Source: an uncultured Phascolarctobacterium sp.
GTDB taxonomy: Bacteria > Bacillota > Negativicutes > Acidaminococcales > Acidaminococcaceae
Direction of reading: 5' to 3'
DNA length: 64,000 nt
Assembly (NCBI RefSeq): GCF_934190775.1
Contig: NZ_CAKPTG010000013.1
Span: 8,797 to 72,796 of the forward strand
Below the pieces are notes generated by a model. It was not told the DNA's origin and made no database searches. It was given only the letters and a program-made list of their open reading frames with translations. Positions 16,162 to 24,112 of this stretch are shown here, in pieces (the stretch's first letter is position 1; every line of letters starts with the position of its first letter). A program made the translations under genes and the position numbers.

Positions 16162-17457
16162 TTATCTATCCAGACTCTCGCTATTCAGCAAAAAATCATA
16201 TATATTCATGGTCAAAATTCCGTATTCATCATAATATGCGGGAGTAATCTCCTTGGTAATGATAATTTTTTTGAAGGTATCATCAATATTTTTCAATGGA
16301 CGCACCTCCTGCGCACGTTTCATTTCATCCGGCAAAGAATATGCAGACTGAATATAATACCTGACTGAGCCCATATTGCAGACAAAATCAACCTCCAGCT
16401 GTTTTCTTACTACATTGCCGCTGTCATCTCTCACAGCAATAGGCACTACACCCACATCAACGCTGTACCCACGCATGCAAAGCTCATTGTAAATTACATT
16501 TTCCATAGAATGAGTTTGTTCAAACTGCCGGAAGTTAATGCGCGCATTACGCAACCCCAGATCAGAAAAATAATATTTCTTCGGAGTATCAATATAGGCC
16601 TTGCCCTTTACATCATAGCGCGATGCCGCTTCAATTAAAAAGGAATCTTCCAGGCAATCCAGATATTTTTTGATAGTAGTAGAAGTAATTTTGGATTTTT
16701 TGACACTTTTAAAAGTATTTTTCAGCTTTTCATAATTAGTTAAAGAGCCAATTGCCGAAGCCAGTATATTGAGCAAATCCTCCATTTCTCCCTTATTGCG
16801 GATCCGATTGCGTTTATAAATATCGCTCAGATAGATTTCACTCAACAAATTCTGCAAAGCGGCAGCCTTTTCAGCAGTCCCTTCCCGAAGAGCAACTAGC
16901 GGAATTCCTCCGTAAAGCATATATTCTGCCAAACCCATATACTTATCACCGGGATAAACACTCATAAATTCGGCAAAGCTAAGCGGATACATATGCATCT
17001 CATCGCCGCGTCCGGCAAATTCCGTAATGATATCCTTGGAAAGAAATTTAGCATTACTGCCGGTGACATATACATCCATATTCGACTTGCGCAAATACCC
17101 GTTAAGCACAGCTTCGAAACAGTCCATCTGCTGTACTTCATCTAACAGCAGATAATACATGCCCTCATCAACAAGCCTGCTATTAATATAAGCCATAAAC
17201 TTTTCAGGATTTACGCCGCGTTTTTCCTTTTCCATTTTGATAAGGCTTTCACCTATTTTTTGCAAATCATCTGCAGAATCAAAAGCAAAACGGATAATAT
17301 GGGCGTCATCTATACCGCAGGATATAAGATGCTGGTAAAATATAGTGTTCAGCAGATAGGATTTACCACATCTGCGAATACCCGTAATAATTTTAATCAA
17401 CCCATTATGCTTGCGTTTTATCAGCTTTTCCAAATAAAAATCTCTGCGTATTTCCAT
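16162..17457 (-). CDS. AAA ATPase with DUF4143 (AAA_14 family)
   Basis: 431 aa from ATG 17457, preceded by GAAGGTGAG. Walker A is GIRRCGKSYLL around residue 27; Walker B is YYLLLDEVQQM around residue 103, followed by the sensor-like VYVTGSNAKFLS. A DUF4143 domain fills the C-terminal half (YLDCLEDSFLIEAASRYDVK, KKYYFSDLGLRNARINF, and a nuclease-like ending EVDFVCNMGSVRYYIQ). Proteins of this family are common in gut anaerobes, often in many copies, and have no settled function; several resemble toxin-antitoxin or defence ATPases. It stands alone between long direct repeats, with three palindromes in its upstream region, suggesting a mobile or selfish unit. Confidence 0.92.
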   Translation of the reverse strand: MEIRRDFYLEKLIKRKHNGLIKIITGIRRCGKSYLLNTIFYQHLISCGIDDAHIIRFAFDSADDLQKIGESLIKMEKEKRGVNPEKFMAYINSRLVDEGMYYLLLDEVQQMDCFEAVLNGYLRKSNMDVYVTGSNAKFLSKDIITEFAGRGDEMHMYPLSFAEFMSVYPGDKYMGLAEYMLYGGIPLVALREGTAEKAAALQNLLSEIYLSDIYKRNRIRNKGEMEDLLNILASAIGSLTNYEKLKNTFKSVKKSKITSTTIKKYLDCLEDSFLIEAASRYDVKGKAYIDTPKKYYFSDLGLRNARINFRQFEQTHSMENVIYNELCMRGYSVDVGVVPIAVRDDSGNVVRKQLEVDFVCNMGSVRYYIQSAYSLPDEMKRAQEVRPLKNIDDTFKKIIITKEITPAYYDEYGILTMNIYDFLLNSESLDR

Positions 17458-17472
17458 TAGCTCACCTTCTTT

Positions 17473-17510
17473 AGAAGAGATTTTTGCAACATGTTGCACT
17501 TTTCTCTTCT
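17473..17510. repeat. Palindromic repeat copy 2
   Basis: The most complete copy: AGAAGAGA ... GCAACATGTTGC ... TCTCTTCT over 38 bases, directly upstream of the ATPase start (16 bases from the ATG). It overlaps the region where the gene's promoter or leader must lie. Confidence 0.85.
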
Positions 17511-17557
17511 ATTATAGCCTTTTTTCTCCCTGTATTCAATCTCACCACCATTTCTAC

Positions 17558-17591
17558 AAGAGATTTTTGCAACATGTTGCACTTTTCTCTT
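17558..17591. repeat. Palindromic repeat copy 3
   Basis: Same core as copies 1, 2 and 4. Copies 2, 3 and 4 are spaced 83 bases apart, with partly similar spacers (CACCA.TTCTAC before each of copies 3 and 4). Confidence 0.85.
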
Positions 17592-17640
17592 CTAAATCTG
17601 CCTTTTCCTTCCCAATATTCACCCTCAACACCATTCCTAC

Positions 17641-17674
17641 AAGAGATTTTTGCAACATGTTGCACTTTTCTCTT
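17641..17674. repeat. Palindromic repeat copy 4
   Basis: Identical core GCAACATGTTGC with the same arms as copy 1; part of the right-hand long direct repeat. Confidence 0.85.
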
Positions 17675-17695
17675 CTAAACACACCGCCCAAAACA

Positions 17696-17734
17696 GCAAA
17701 AGCCCCCAAAGCAGGATAAACCTGCTTCAGGGGC
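17696..17734 (-). terminator. Terminator of the AcoR-like regulator
   Basis: On the minus strand GCCCCTGAAGCAGG pairs with CCTGCTTTGGGGGC around TTTAT, followed by TTTTGC. Confidence 0.8.
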
Positions 17735-17747
17735 ATTAAACTTCAAC

Positions 17748-19628
17748 TTATTTTGCTTTCGGTCCCAGTCCGTACTTCTTCAGATAACGGTACAGGGTTA
17801 CACGGCTGACATCAAGCATCGTCGCCAGCTTACTGATATTGCCGCCGGCAGATTTCCAGGCTGCAATAAAGGCTTCCTTGTCATATTTCCAGGAGCGCTC
17901 CAGAGTTTTGTCACCGGGCAGCTTAATGTTTTCTGCTTCGATGATGCTGCCGGGAGTGTGGAAGAAGGCCTGCTCGATAACACCCTGCAGCTGCTTGATG
18001 TTGCCCGGCCAGCTGCAGGACAGCAGCAGGGAAACAGCCTCAGAAGACAGGCGTTTTTGCGGCAGGTTGTGCTGTGCGGACATTTCCACCAGAATATGCG
18101 AAGCGATAACCTCAATATCCTTCACGCGCTCACGCAGAGGCGGCACGCGCATGGTGGTATCCAGCACCAATTCGTACAGGTTGCGGGAGAAAAGTCCCTT
18201 GTCTGCCAGACGCTTGAGGTTGGAATCGCAGGCAGCAATTACGCGCACATCAAACATACGTGGCTTACCACCCTTTTCCTTGGCAGGCAATCCATGTGTC
18301 AGTGCGTCAGCCAGCTTGTCGCCCATTTCCAGCGGCAGCTTTTCTACCTCGTCCAAGAACAGTGTGCCGCCAATTGCCAGCTCCAGCTTGCCTGCAGATT
18401 GCTGTCCGTCATCATCAGTACCAAAGAATTCAGCTTCCAGCTCATCCAGCGATGCGTTGTGGCATTTTACAGCAATCAGCGGAGCGGCAGCGCGCGGGCT
18501 GGCCTGATGAATGCCATGTGCCAAACGTTGCTTGCCAGTACCGGGCTCGCCCTGCAGCAGGATATTGTGGTCAGTGCGGGCAACGCGGCTGGCCTTATGC
18601 TGTAGCGCCAAAAATTCGCTGGTTTCGCCAACCATGCTATACAGGCTGTAACGGCTGCTGTAACCGGTTGCATGGGCAATAGTTGTCTTCAAATCCTCAA
18701 TGGACATAGAAAGCACCAAGGCACTTTCTACCTCGCTGCCTACCTTAATCGGCATAACAGTGGTAATATCCTCAAAGGTTCTGTCCTGGGTAATCCAGGT
18801 GATTTCACGACGCTGCGTTGCTACGCCGTGCAGCGCTTTTTTGATAGGAATATGCTCGTAGTTCAGGAACACATCTTCGAGGCGCTCGTGTCCCTCCAGA
18901 CGCTTGCGGCCGTTTTCGTTGCAGTATTTTACGCTGCCGTCCTTGCCCAGCCAGTAAACGGTTACCGGCAGCTGCTCCATCATAATGCGGTTAATGCTCC
19001 AGGCCTCCAGCATGTTCAAGTGCTGCTCGATGGAATATTTCATTGTCAAAAGCAGGCTCAAAAGCAGGTCATAGGGCAAATCGTTCTGATCCAAAGAAAA
19101 GAAGGAAATAATATAGCGGATTTTACCATTGACGCAGATAGGCGCGCTGCAGGCATCTCCGGAATGGCTGTCCTTAATCCACATTTCCGGACCAAACATC
19201 AAAAACGGTACGTTGTGCTCACGTGCCACGCTGATGCTGGAGGTACCAACATCCTCCTCCAATACGCGCATACCCTGAATATCCTCGATAATGCGCTGGA
19301 AGAACGGCATAGCATAGTTTTTGATTACATAGCCGTTTTCATCAATCAACAGCATGCTCAGGTTGTGGATATTGAAGTGCTGCTTGCTTTGCTCATACAG
19401 GCCATCAACATATTTAACAATGAACTCATGCGTCTTTTGATGCGCGATAATCTCTTCGCGGCTCAGCTTGTTGATTTTAGGCATTGTTTCATGCGGCAGA
19501 TGCATAGCACGGCAGCGTTGCCAGCTTTCAGCAACCCACGGATGCACGTTGGGATCAACAATACCCTCTTCCATAAACTTTCTGTAATAAGAAGCCAGCT
19601 TATCCTTATTTCTTCTCTCACGAATCAT
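17748..19628 (-). CDS. AcoR-like regulator with degenerate sigma-54 AAA+ domain
   Basis: 626 aa; GGGAGGG lies 8 bases before the ATG. The N-terminus has the AcoR signature (VAESWQRCR), then a GAF domain to about residue 190 (DVGTSSISVA, DACSAPICVNGKI), a PAS domain at about 215-320, an AAA+ domain at about 340-560 and a Fis-type helix-turn-helix (GGNISKLATMLDVSRVTLYR) at the end. Walker A is GEPGTGKQ (about 360) and Walker B is GGTLFLDEVEKL (about 425). The GAFTGA loop that contacts sigma-54 is absent: the position reads EFFGTDDDGQQSAGKLELA. The arginine-finger region reads LFSRNLYELV and the sensor II motif WPGNIKQLQ has Lys for Arg. It probably acts as a DNA-binding regulator that does not activate sigma-54, as TyrR does. 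No dedicated target operon is evident. Confidence 0.9.
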   Translation of the reverse strand: MIRERRNKDKLASYYRKFMEEGIVDPNVHPWVAESWQRCRAMHLPHETMPKINKLSREEIIAHQKTHEFIVKYVDGLYEQSKQHFNIHNLSMLLIDENGYVIKNYAMPFFQRIIEDIQGMRVLEEDVGTSSISVAREHNVPFLMFGPEMWIKDSHSGDACSAPICVNGKIRYIISFFSLDQNDLPYDLLLSLLLTMKYSIEQHLNMLEAWSINRIMMEQLPVTVYWLGKDGSVKYCNENGRKRLEGHERLEDVFLNYEHIPIKKALHGVATQRREITWITQDRTFEDITTVMPIKVGSEVESALVLSMSIEDLKTTIAHATGYSSRYSLYSMVGETSEFLALQHKASRVARTDHNILLQGEPGTGKQRLAHGIHQASPRAAAPLIAVKCHNASLDELEAEFFGTDDDGQQSAGKLELAIGGTLFLDEVEKLPLEMGDKLADALTHGLPAKEKGGKPRMFDVRVIAACDSNLKRLADKGLFSRNLYELVLDTTMRVPPLRERVKDIEVIASHILVEMSAQHNLPQKRLSSEAVSLLLSCSWPGNIKQLQGVIEQAFFHTPGSIIEAENIKLPGDKTLERSWKYDKEAFIAAWKSAGGNISKLATMLDVSRVTLYRYLKKYGLGPKAK

Positions 19629-19680
19629 GTTTTATACCCTCCCCGTCTGTCCGGCAGTCGGCTGCCGTCAGCAGAACTTT

Positions 19681-20598
19681 TTATTTATTAACCTCGCCGT
19701 TCGTAATCAACACCCGGCGTGCTCCAAAATAACGTTGTTTCCAATACTCTTCCTTCAGCGACGAAAGGATTACACCCTTGGACGAGGATGCACTCCAAAA
19801 TTGTCCGTCACCGGCATATATACCCACGTGCGATGCTCCCGGCGCGTAGGTGGTAAAAAACACCAAATCACCCGGCCGCAGCTGCTTCTGCGTCACAAAA
19901 ATCCCCCGTAACGCCTGCTCGTCTGCCAAGCGCGGCAACGTAGCCTTGCAGTCCTTAAAAACATGCTGCACGTAGCCGGAGCAGTCAAAGCCCTTGGGCG
20001 TAGTGCCGCCAAATACGTAGGGCACGCCCTTGTATTTTGCAGCACGGCTGACGATTTCCTTGCCCTGCACCTTGCGGATGCCTTCTTTAGCAAAGGCCTC
20101 CCAGGTCAGCTTCTGATAGGTAGCATCATCAAGCTCGCCATCCACCTTCAGCTTATGCTGCTTCTGAAAGCTTTTCAAAGCATTGCCGGTAGCCTCGGTC
20201 ATGCGTCCGCTGGGGCGTTCGTCACTGAAGCCCAGCACCTGCAGCTTTTGCTGTGCCACCTTCAGGCGCCAGTTGCTTTGCTGCACCTGCACCTTAGACT
20301 GCTTTTCCTTCGTTTTTTTAGACTTTTTAGCAGCGGCTTTCTTCACCTTTTTCTCAGGCTTCGCCTGCTTGGGCGCCTTTACTTCGGCAGCAGGCTTGGC
20401 TACGCTATCATTTTTGACAGCAGCAGGCTCCGGCGCCGCCTTCACAGGCTGCGCCTCGCTTACCACCGGCGGCGTTGCCACCGGTGCCTTATGCGGTTTG
20501 TTGCTGACAATAGGCGCTGCTGCCTGCGCCTGCCATGGCAGGCTGCAGGCCAGCATGATTACGGCCAGCACAGAAGCAAGCTTCTTTTTCAATTCCAT
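19681..20598 (-). CDS. NlpC/P60 endopeptidase with peptidoglycan-binding domain
   Basis: 305 aa. Signal peptide (LACSLPWQAQA, cleavage near 26), then a Pro/Ala/Lys-rich linker to about 105. A PG_binding_1 domain follows (LQVLGFSDERPSGRMTEAT, KVDGELDDATYQKL) at about 112-168, and an NlpC/P60 domain at about 180-300. Catalytic Cys is in GFDCSGYVQHVF (about 205) and His in SHVGIYAG (about 255). It is expected to cut D-gamma-Glu-diaminoacid bonds in the peptidoglycan stem, in the periplasm. It ends 52 bases upstream of the AcoR-like gene and begins 21 bases after the radical SAM gene, so the three may be one transcription unit. Confidence 0.93.
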   Translation of the reverse strand: MELKKKLASVLAVIMLACSLPWQAQAAAPIVSNKPHKAPVATPPVVSEAQPVKAAPEPAAVKNDSVAKPAAEVKAPKQAKPEKKVKKAAAKKSKKTKEKQSKVQVQQSNWRLKVAQQKLQVLGFSDERPSGRMTEATGNALKSFQKQHKLKVDGELDDATYQKLTWEAFAKEGIRKVQGKEIVSRAAKYKGVPYVFGGTTPKGFDCSGYVQHVFKDCKATLPRLADEQALRGIFVTQKQLRPGDLVFFTTYAPGASHVGIYAGDGQFWSASSSKGVILSSLKEEYWKQRYFGARRVLITNGEVNK

Positions 20599-20619
20599 CA
20601 GCCCCGCTCAAATGCAAAA

Positions 20620-21513
20620 TCAGTTATAGTTATACACGTCCCAGCTCTTCAGCTTGCTGAGCTGGGCAATGCTGTAATCAATATCACGCAGCAGGCGCTG
20701 CTTGTCGTGTGGCAGCGTTGCTGCCAGCTGAACGTAGTTCGATACATGGTTGCTGCGGAAGAGGCAATACCTGTCCGCAGGTAAATCTATATTTTCCATT
20801 ATCAGCTTCAGCTCCTGCATCAGCCCTGCCGGAGAAAGCGGATTGAATTTGCCTGCCTCGTACTGGTCTAGCAGCTCGCTGCCGCGGTACAGCATCAGGC
20901 AAAGCGCACTTAAGTGCGTCGGCTTGATAATGTTAATCGCCTTAGCGGTTGCCAGTGCGTGGCGTTCGCTGCCCTCCGCGCCTGCCAGGCCCAGAATAAT
21001 CATCATGGACAGCTTCATGCCGCTGGCAGTAACCCTGCGTCCCGCTTCTACCGCCTGTTCGCCGTCAACACCCTTGTTGACAGCCTTCAGCGTAGCGTCG
21101 TCGCCTGTTTCCATACCGTAATACAAAAGCTTCAGGCCTGCTTCCTTCAGCTGGCGCAGCTCCTCCTCGCTTTTGCGCAGGATATCCTTAGGCGCAGCAT
21201 AGCTGGCAACGCGCTGCAGATGCGGAAACTGCTCGCGCAGCACCTGCAGAATCTTCAGCAGCTTGGCCGTCGGCAGCACCAAAGCATCGCCGTCCGCCAA
21301 AAAGACGCGGCGAACCTTGTTCTTGCCGTAATGGGCCGCCAGCGCTATCTGACGGGAAATTTCTTCATCCTTTAAAATCTGAAAGGGAACACCTCTGTAC
21401 ATGTTGCAGTAGGTGCATTTATTATGTGCGCAGCCGCGCGTAACGCGCAAAATAAAGCTGCGTGCCTCACTGGGAGGTCTGAAGACTGGTGTCTCGTAAG
21501 AATCAAAAAACAT
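20620..21513 (-). CDS. Radical SAM protein of unknown substrate
   Basis: 297 aa. The cluster motif is RGCAHNKCTYCNMY, i.e. CX4CX2C rather than the common CX3CX2C; this variant occurs in a family of stand-alone radical SAM proteins. Further landmarks are RRVFLADGDAL, the SAM-binding GMETGDD and MIILGLAGAE. It lacks a B12-binding or TRAM domain. The substrate is unknown; its neighbour is a cell-wall hydrolase, which gives no direct clue. Function beyond radical SAM chemistry should not be assumed. Confidence 0.88.
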   Translation of the reverse strand: MFFDSYETPVFRPPSEARSFILRVTRGCAHNKCTYCNMYRGVPFQILKDEEISRQIALAAHYGKNKVRRVFLADGDALVLPTAKLLKILQVLREQFPHLQRVASYAAPKDILRKSEEELRQLKEAGLKLLYYGMETGDDATLKAVNKGVDGEQAVEAGRRVTASGMKLSMMIILGLAGAEGSERHALATAKAINIIKPTHLSALCLMLYRGSELLDQYEAGKFNPLSPAGLMQELKLIMENIDLPADRYCLFRSNHVSNYVQLAATLPHDKQRLLRDIDYSIAQLSKLKSWDVYNYN

Positions 21514-21896
21514 TTCTACTATTCTACCTCATTTTACTTTGATTGATTTGGCGCCAGTTTGAGATCTCAGAGATTTTGTAAAGTATAATACACTTTAATA
21601 TTATTATACTAGATTTTTCGCTATTTGTAACGTCCAACTGAAAACTTTTTGTTACTTTTTTTACAGAGATTTTGTGAAACATAGTCAGAGTGTAAAATAA
21701 CTGTGATTTTCAACACCTATAGGCAATGTCAAAGGCATTGAACCAGGCAAACAACAACGTAACAACAGCGGCAAAACACTTATATACACCTAAAAAAGCA
21801 CGCCTGCAGCTAATGCCGCAGGCGCACCAAGGAGGCTGAGACAAGTCAGCCTCCGATGCTTTATATTATTTTTAGCAAGCGTAAAGCTTTACCTCA
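21514..21896. other. Intergenic region with terminators and the radical SAM promoter
   Basis: 383 bases. The left part (about 21570-21640) is AT-rich and should contain the promoter of the radical SAM gene. The right part holds two hairpins that end the transcript of the BIG2 protein gene. No gene is visible. Confidence 0.5.
21790..21854 (-). terminator. Double hairpin terminator behind the BIG2 protein gene
   Basis: Minus strand: first stem GGAGGCTGA/TCAGCCTCC (21854-21831, loop CTTGTC), then a second stem GCCTGC/GCAGGC (21823-21802) followed by GTGCTTTTTT. The second has the T-run. Confidence 0.75.
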
Positions 21897-23315
21897 TCAG
21901 CTGCGTTTTCTGCGCAGGAAGAAGAAGGCAGCGCCACCGATGATAATAACTCCGCCAATAATCGTCAGCCAGCCAAAGCTATCATCGTCATCCTCATTTT
22001 CTTCCTCATCCTCGGCAGCAGGCAGCTCCGCCGTGCCCACAGCCACCGGCCATTGGCTCTTCATCTCGCCGTGGACTGCCGTAACGGTAACAACGCCGTC
22101 AGCCTTACCGATCAGCTTGCCATCTTCGATAACGGCAATTTTTTCATCGCTCACGCTCCACTCCGGTGTCACGCCGTCAGCCTCGCCCACAACGTAGGCC
22201 TCCAGCTTCAGCGCCTCGTCTATTCCCAAGTGCGCCGGCAGATTCGGAGCCTCCAGCTTCGGCTCATAGGCAGTAATCTGCGTCACAAAGGCCTTTTCGC
22301 CCTTTTCCAGCAGCAGCTTACCGCTAATTGTCGCAGTTCCCGGCTTCACAGCCAAAAGCTGCACATCGCCGTCCACCTTTACTATATCACTGTCAGAGGA
22401 ACGCAAATCCGTTACGTTATAGCCTACGCAGCCCGGCAGCGAAGCAACTATGCGCGTGCGCTCGCCCACCTTCAGGCTGGCCTCCTCCGGAGCCACCGTC
22501 ACCAGCGGACTAAGCTCGGAGGCTGCCGCTGCAGGCAGGTCAGACGCATCCTCGTCGCCCTCCAGCTCGCCGCTTTCGATTGCAGGACCTTCAAGCTCAT
22601 CTTCCTCTACGAGCGGTGCTCTTTTGGCAGCCAGCATATTGATCGGGTCACCGTAAATAAGGCTTACCTCATCCTCTTTATCGTTGCGGTACACTGCGCT
22701 CAAATCAGCAGCTACCAAAAAATTGGCAATAACCTCACCCTCATCATCAAGAGCCGTCAGTTGGTAGAACCAGCCGTCCACAGGCTCCTCAGCATAAAGC
22801 AGCTTATAGTCATCAGCATCCTCCGGCAGACCTGTCTGCTTTTCCGGCAGGCCGGCAAGCAGCGCGGCGGCCGCAGCCTCGGATACATCAAAGCTGTCCT
22901 CGTTGAATCTGTATTCACCCTGAACATCAAGCGGCAGCGGTCCGTCCTGATAGGCGGTAATGCTCTTGTCCTTCAGTACGAAGCGCAGCTCTACCGTATC
23001 ATTATTTTGGTAATCCACCTCGGCAATACCGTCGCCATCTTCATTAATTTCAAAAACACCGGCAGTAACAAAATCCTGCGCACTGTCCTCTTCCTCACTG
23101 CCGCGCAAAACCTTCAGCTCGTAAAGGTATTTATCGTCGCCCAAGGGCTTGATATTCAGTACGCCGTTATTATACTGGCTACTTTCGGTCCACACATAAC
23201 AACCGGCAGTATTCTTCCAGTCATTTTTGGAGGCGGCGCCTGCCAGCAGCGTCAGGCTGCACAGCAGCAGGGTAAGCATAACAGCTACGATAATACGCAT
23301 CATTCTTGTCTTCAT
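21897..23315 (-). CDS. Secreted BIG2-domain protein with C-terminal membrane anchor
   Basis: 472 aa. Signal peptide (MLTLLLCSLTLLAGAASK), an N-terminal domain I do not recognise (WKNTAGCYVWTESS..., about 30-200), an acidic linker, one or two bacterial Ig-like BIG2 domains at about 265-435 (SLKVGERTRIVAS, DSDIVKVDGDVQLLAVKPGT, WSVSDEKIAVIEDGKL), an acidic patch (EDEEENEDDDD) and a final membrane helix with RRKRS. No LPXTG motif. Its start lies 13 bases after the stop of the FlgD-Ig-like gene. Likely a membrane-anchored periplasmic or envelope protein. Confidence 0.8.
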   Translation of the reverse strand: MKTRMMRIIVAVMLTLLLCSLTLLAGAASKNDWKNTAGCYVWTESSQYNNGVLNIKPLGDDKYLYELKVLRGSEEEDSAQDFVTAGVFEINEDGDGIAEVDYQNNDTVELRFVLKDKSITAYQDGPLPLDVQGEYRFNEDSFDVSEAAAAALLAGLPEKQTGLPEDADDYKLLYAEEPVDGWFYQLTALDDEGEVIANFLVAADLSAVYRNDKEDEVSLIYGDPINMLAAKRAPLVEEDELEGPAIESGELEGDEDASDLPAAAASELSPLVTVAPEEASLKVGERTRIVASLPGCVGYNVTDLRSSDSDIVKVDGDVQLLAVKPGTATISGKLLLEKGEKAFVTQITAYEPKLEAPNLPAHLGIDEALKLEAYVVGEADGVTPEWSVSDEKIAVIEDGKLIGKADGVVTVTAVHGEMKSQWPVAVGTAELPAAEDEEENEDDDDSFGWLTIIGGVIIIGGAAFFFLRRKRS

Positions 23316-23328
23316 TATGCTCCCCTCC

Positions 23329-24012
23329 TCAAATGCTCAGACGGAATTTGGCAGTTTTGGGATTAACGCCATCCATCCAATACTTCACGGTATATACGCC
23401 CTTAGCACATTTTTTGCCGCTGTTGCCGCTTGCCCAGCCGTTCCAGCTGAAGGCAAAATCCTGATTGGCATTTTTCGCCTTGTATTTCGTGCTATAGACC
23501 AGCTTGTTGTTTTTATTGAAAATCTGGGCATAACAGGTCTTGCCCGTGGAATTGTTCTTTTTGAAATACAGACGCTGGTAAACATCGCCATTACCCTTAC
23601 GGATAATTTTGGACGCACGGAACTGCATTTTGCTCTGCGGCTTGTAGCTGATGTTGACAGTCTTTTTCACCGCACCACCCTTGCCGAAGCTGCTGGTCGT
23701 TACTAAGCGATATCTGCCCGGCTTCAGGTTCTTCATATCATAGCTGTAGGGTACAAAGCGGAAATATTTGTCACCGTCATAGTACCATTTTTTCAGCTCG
23801 CGCTGCTTCCAGCGCACAACAACCTTGTTATCCTTGTTGAGCAGCACCGCCTTGTCCTTCATCGGCCCCTTGCCCTCTACGTAGCGCTGCACATTCAGCT
23901 TAGTGCCACTCACCTTAATAGTTGTTTTGTACTGTGTCGCCGCCCACGCCAATGCCGTAAAGGCCACCAGCATTGCCATGCACGCCCCGAGCACTACCTT
24001 CAGCCGTTTCAT
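23329..24012 (-). CDS. Secreted protein with FlgD-Ig-like C-terminal domain
   Basis: 227 aa from ATG 24012, chosen because TTAGGAGGCGGAAAA precedes it; an in-frame upstream start (24039) lacks this. Signal peptide MKRLKVVLGACMAMLVAFTA with AWA cleavage. The C-terminal segment FSWNGWASGNSGKKCAKGVY resembles the Ig-like fold of FlgD, used in many secreted proteins. The protein is rich in Lys and Tyr. Function unknown; it is the first gene of a two-gene unit with the BIG2 protein. Confidence 0.7.
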   Translation of the reverse strand: MKRLKVVLGACMAMLVAFTALAWAATQYKTTIKVSGTKLNVQRYVEGKGPMKDKAVLLNKDNKVVVRWKQRELKKWYYDGDKYFRFVPYSYDMKNLKPGRYRLVTTSSFGKGGAVKKTVNISYKPQSKMQFRASKIIRKGNGDVYQRLYFKKNNSTGKTCYAQIFNKNNKLVYSTKYKAKNANQDFAFSWNGWASGNSGKKCAKGVYTVKYWMDGVNPKTAKFRLSI

Positions 24013-24040
24013 TTTTCCGCCTCCTAACCGCCGGCCCAAT

Positions 24041-24087
24041 ATAAAAGACCTGGCATATACTTTGTCAATTACAGTATATGCCAGGTC
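24041..24087 (-). terminator. Terminator of the LAL regulator gene
   Basis: Perfect 14-bp stem GACCTGGCATATAC/GTATATGCCAGGTC (24087-24074 with 24060-24047), followed on the minus strand by TTTTATATT. Confidence 0.85.
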
Positions 24088-24112
24088 GATAACAACTTGA
24101 AGTAACCTTTAG

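Larger units (their letters stand above)
17636..17750. repeat. Long direct repeat, right copy (palindrome plus terminator)
   Basis: Partner of 16035-16148. It contains palindrome copy 4 (17641-17674) and the terminator of the AcoR-like regulator. Confidence 0.85.

Noticed and set aside
17473..17674. Three palindromes at 83-bp period suggested a CRISPR array
   Set aside because: Only three units in series, the spacers are similar to one another rather than unique, no cas genes nearby, and a fourth copy lies 1.4 kb away.
17471..17736. Short ORFs reading through the palindromes (CNMLQKSL-type peptides)
   Set aside because: They are translations of the repeat itself in several frames, not independent genes.
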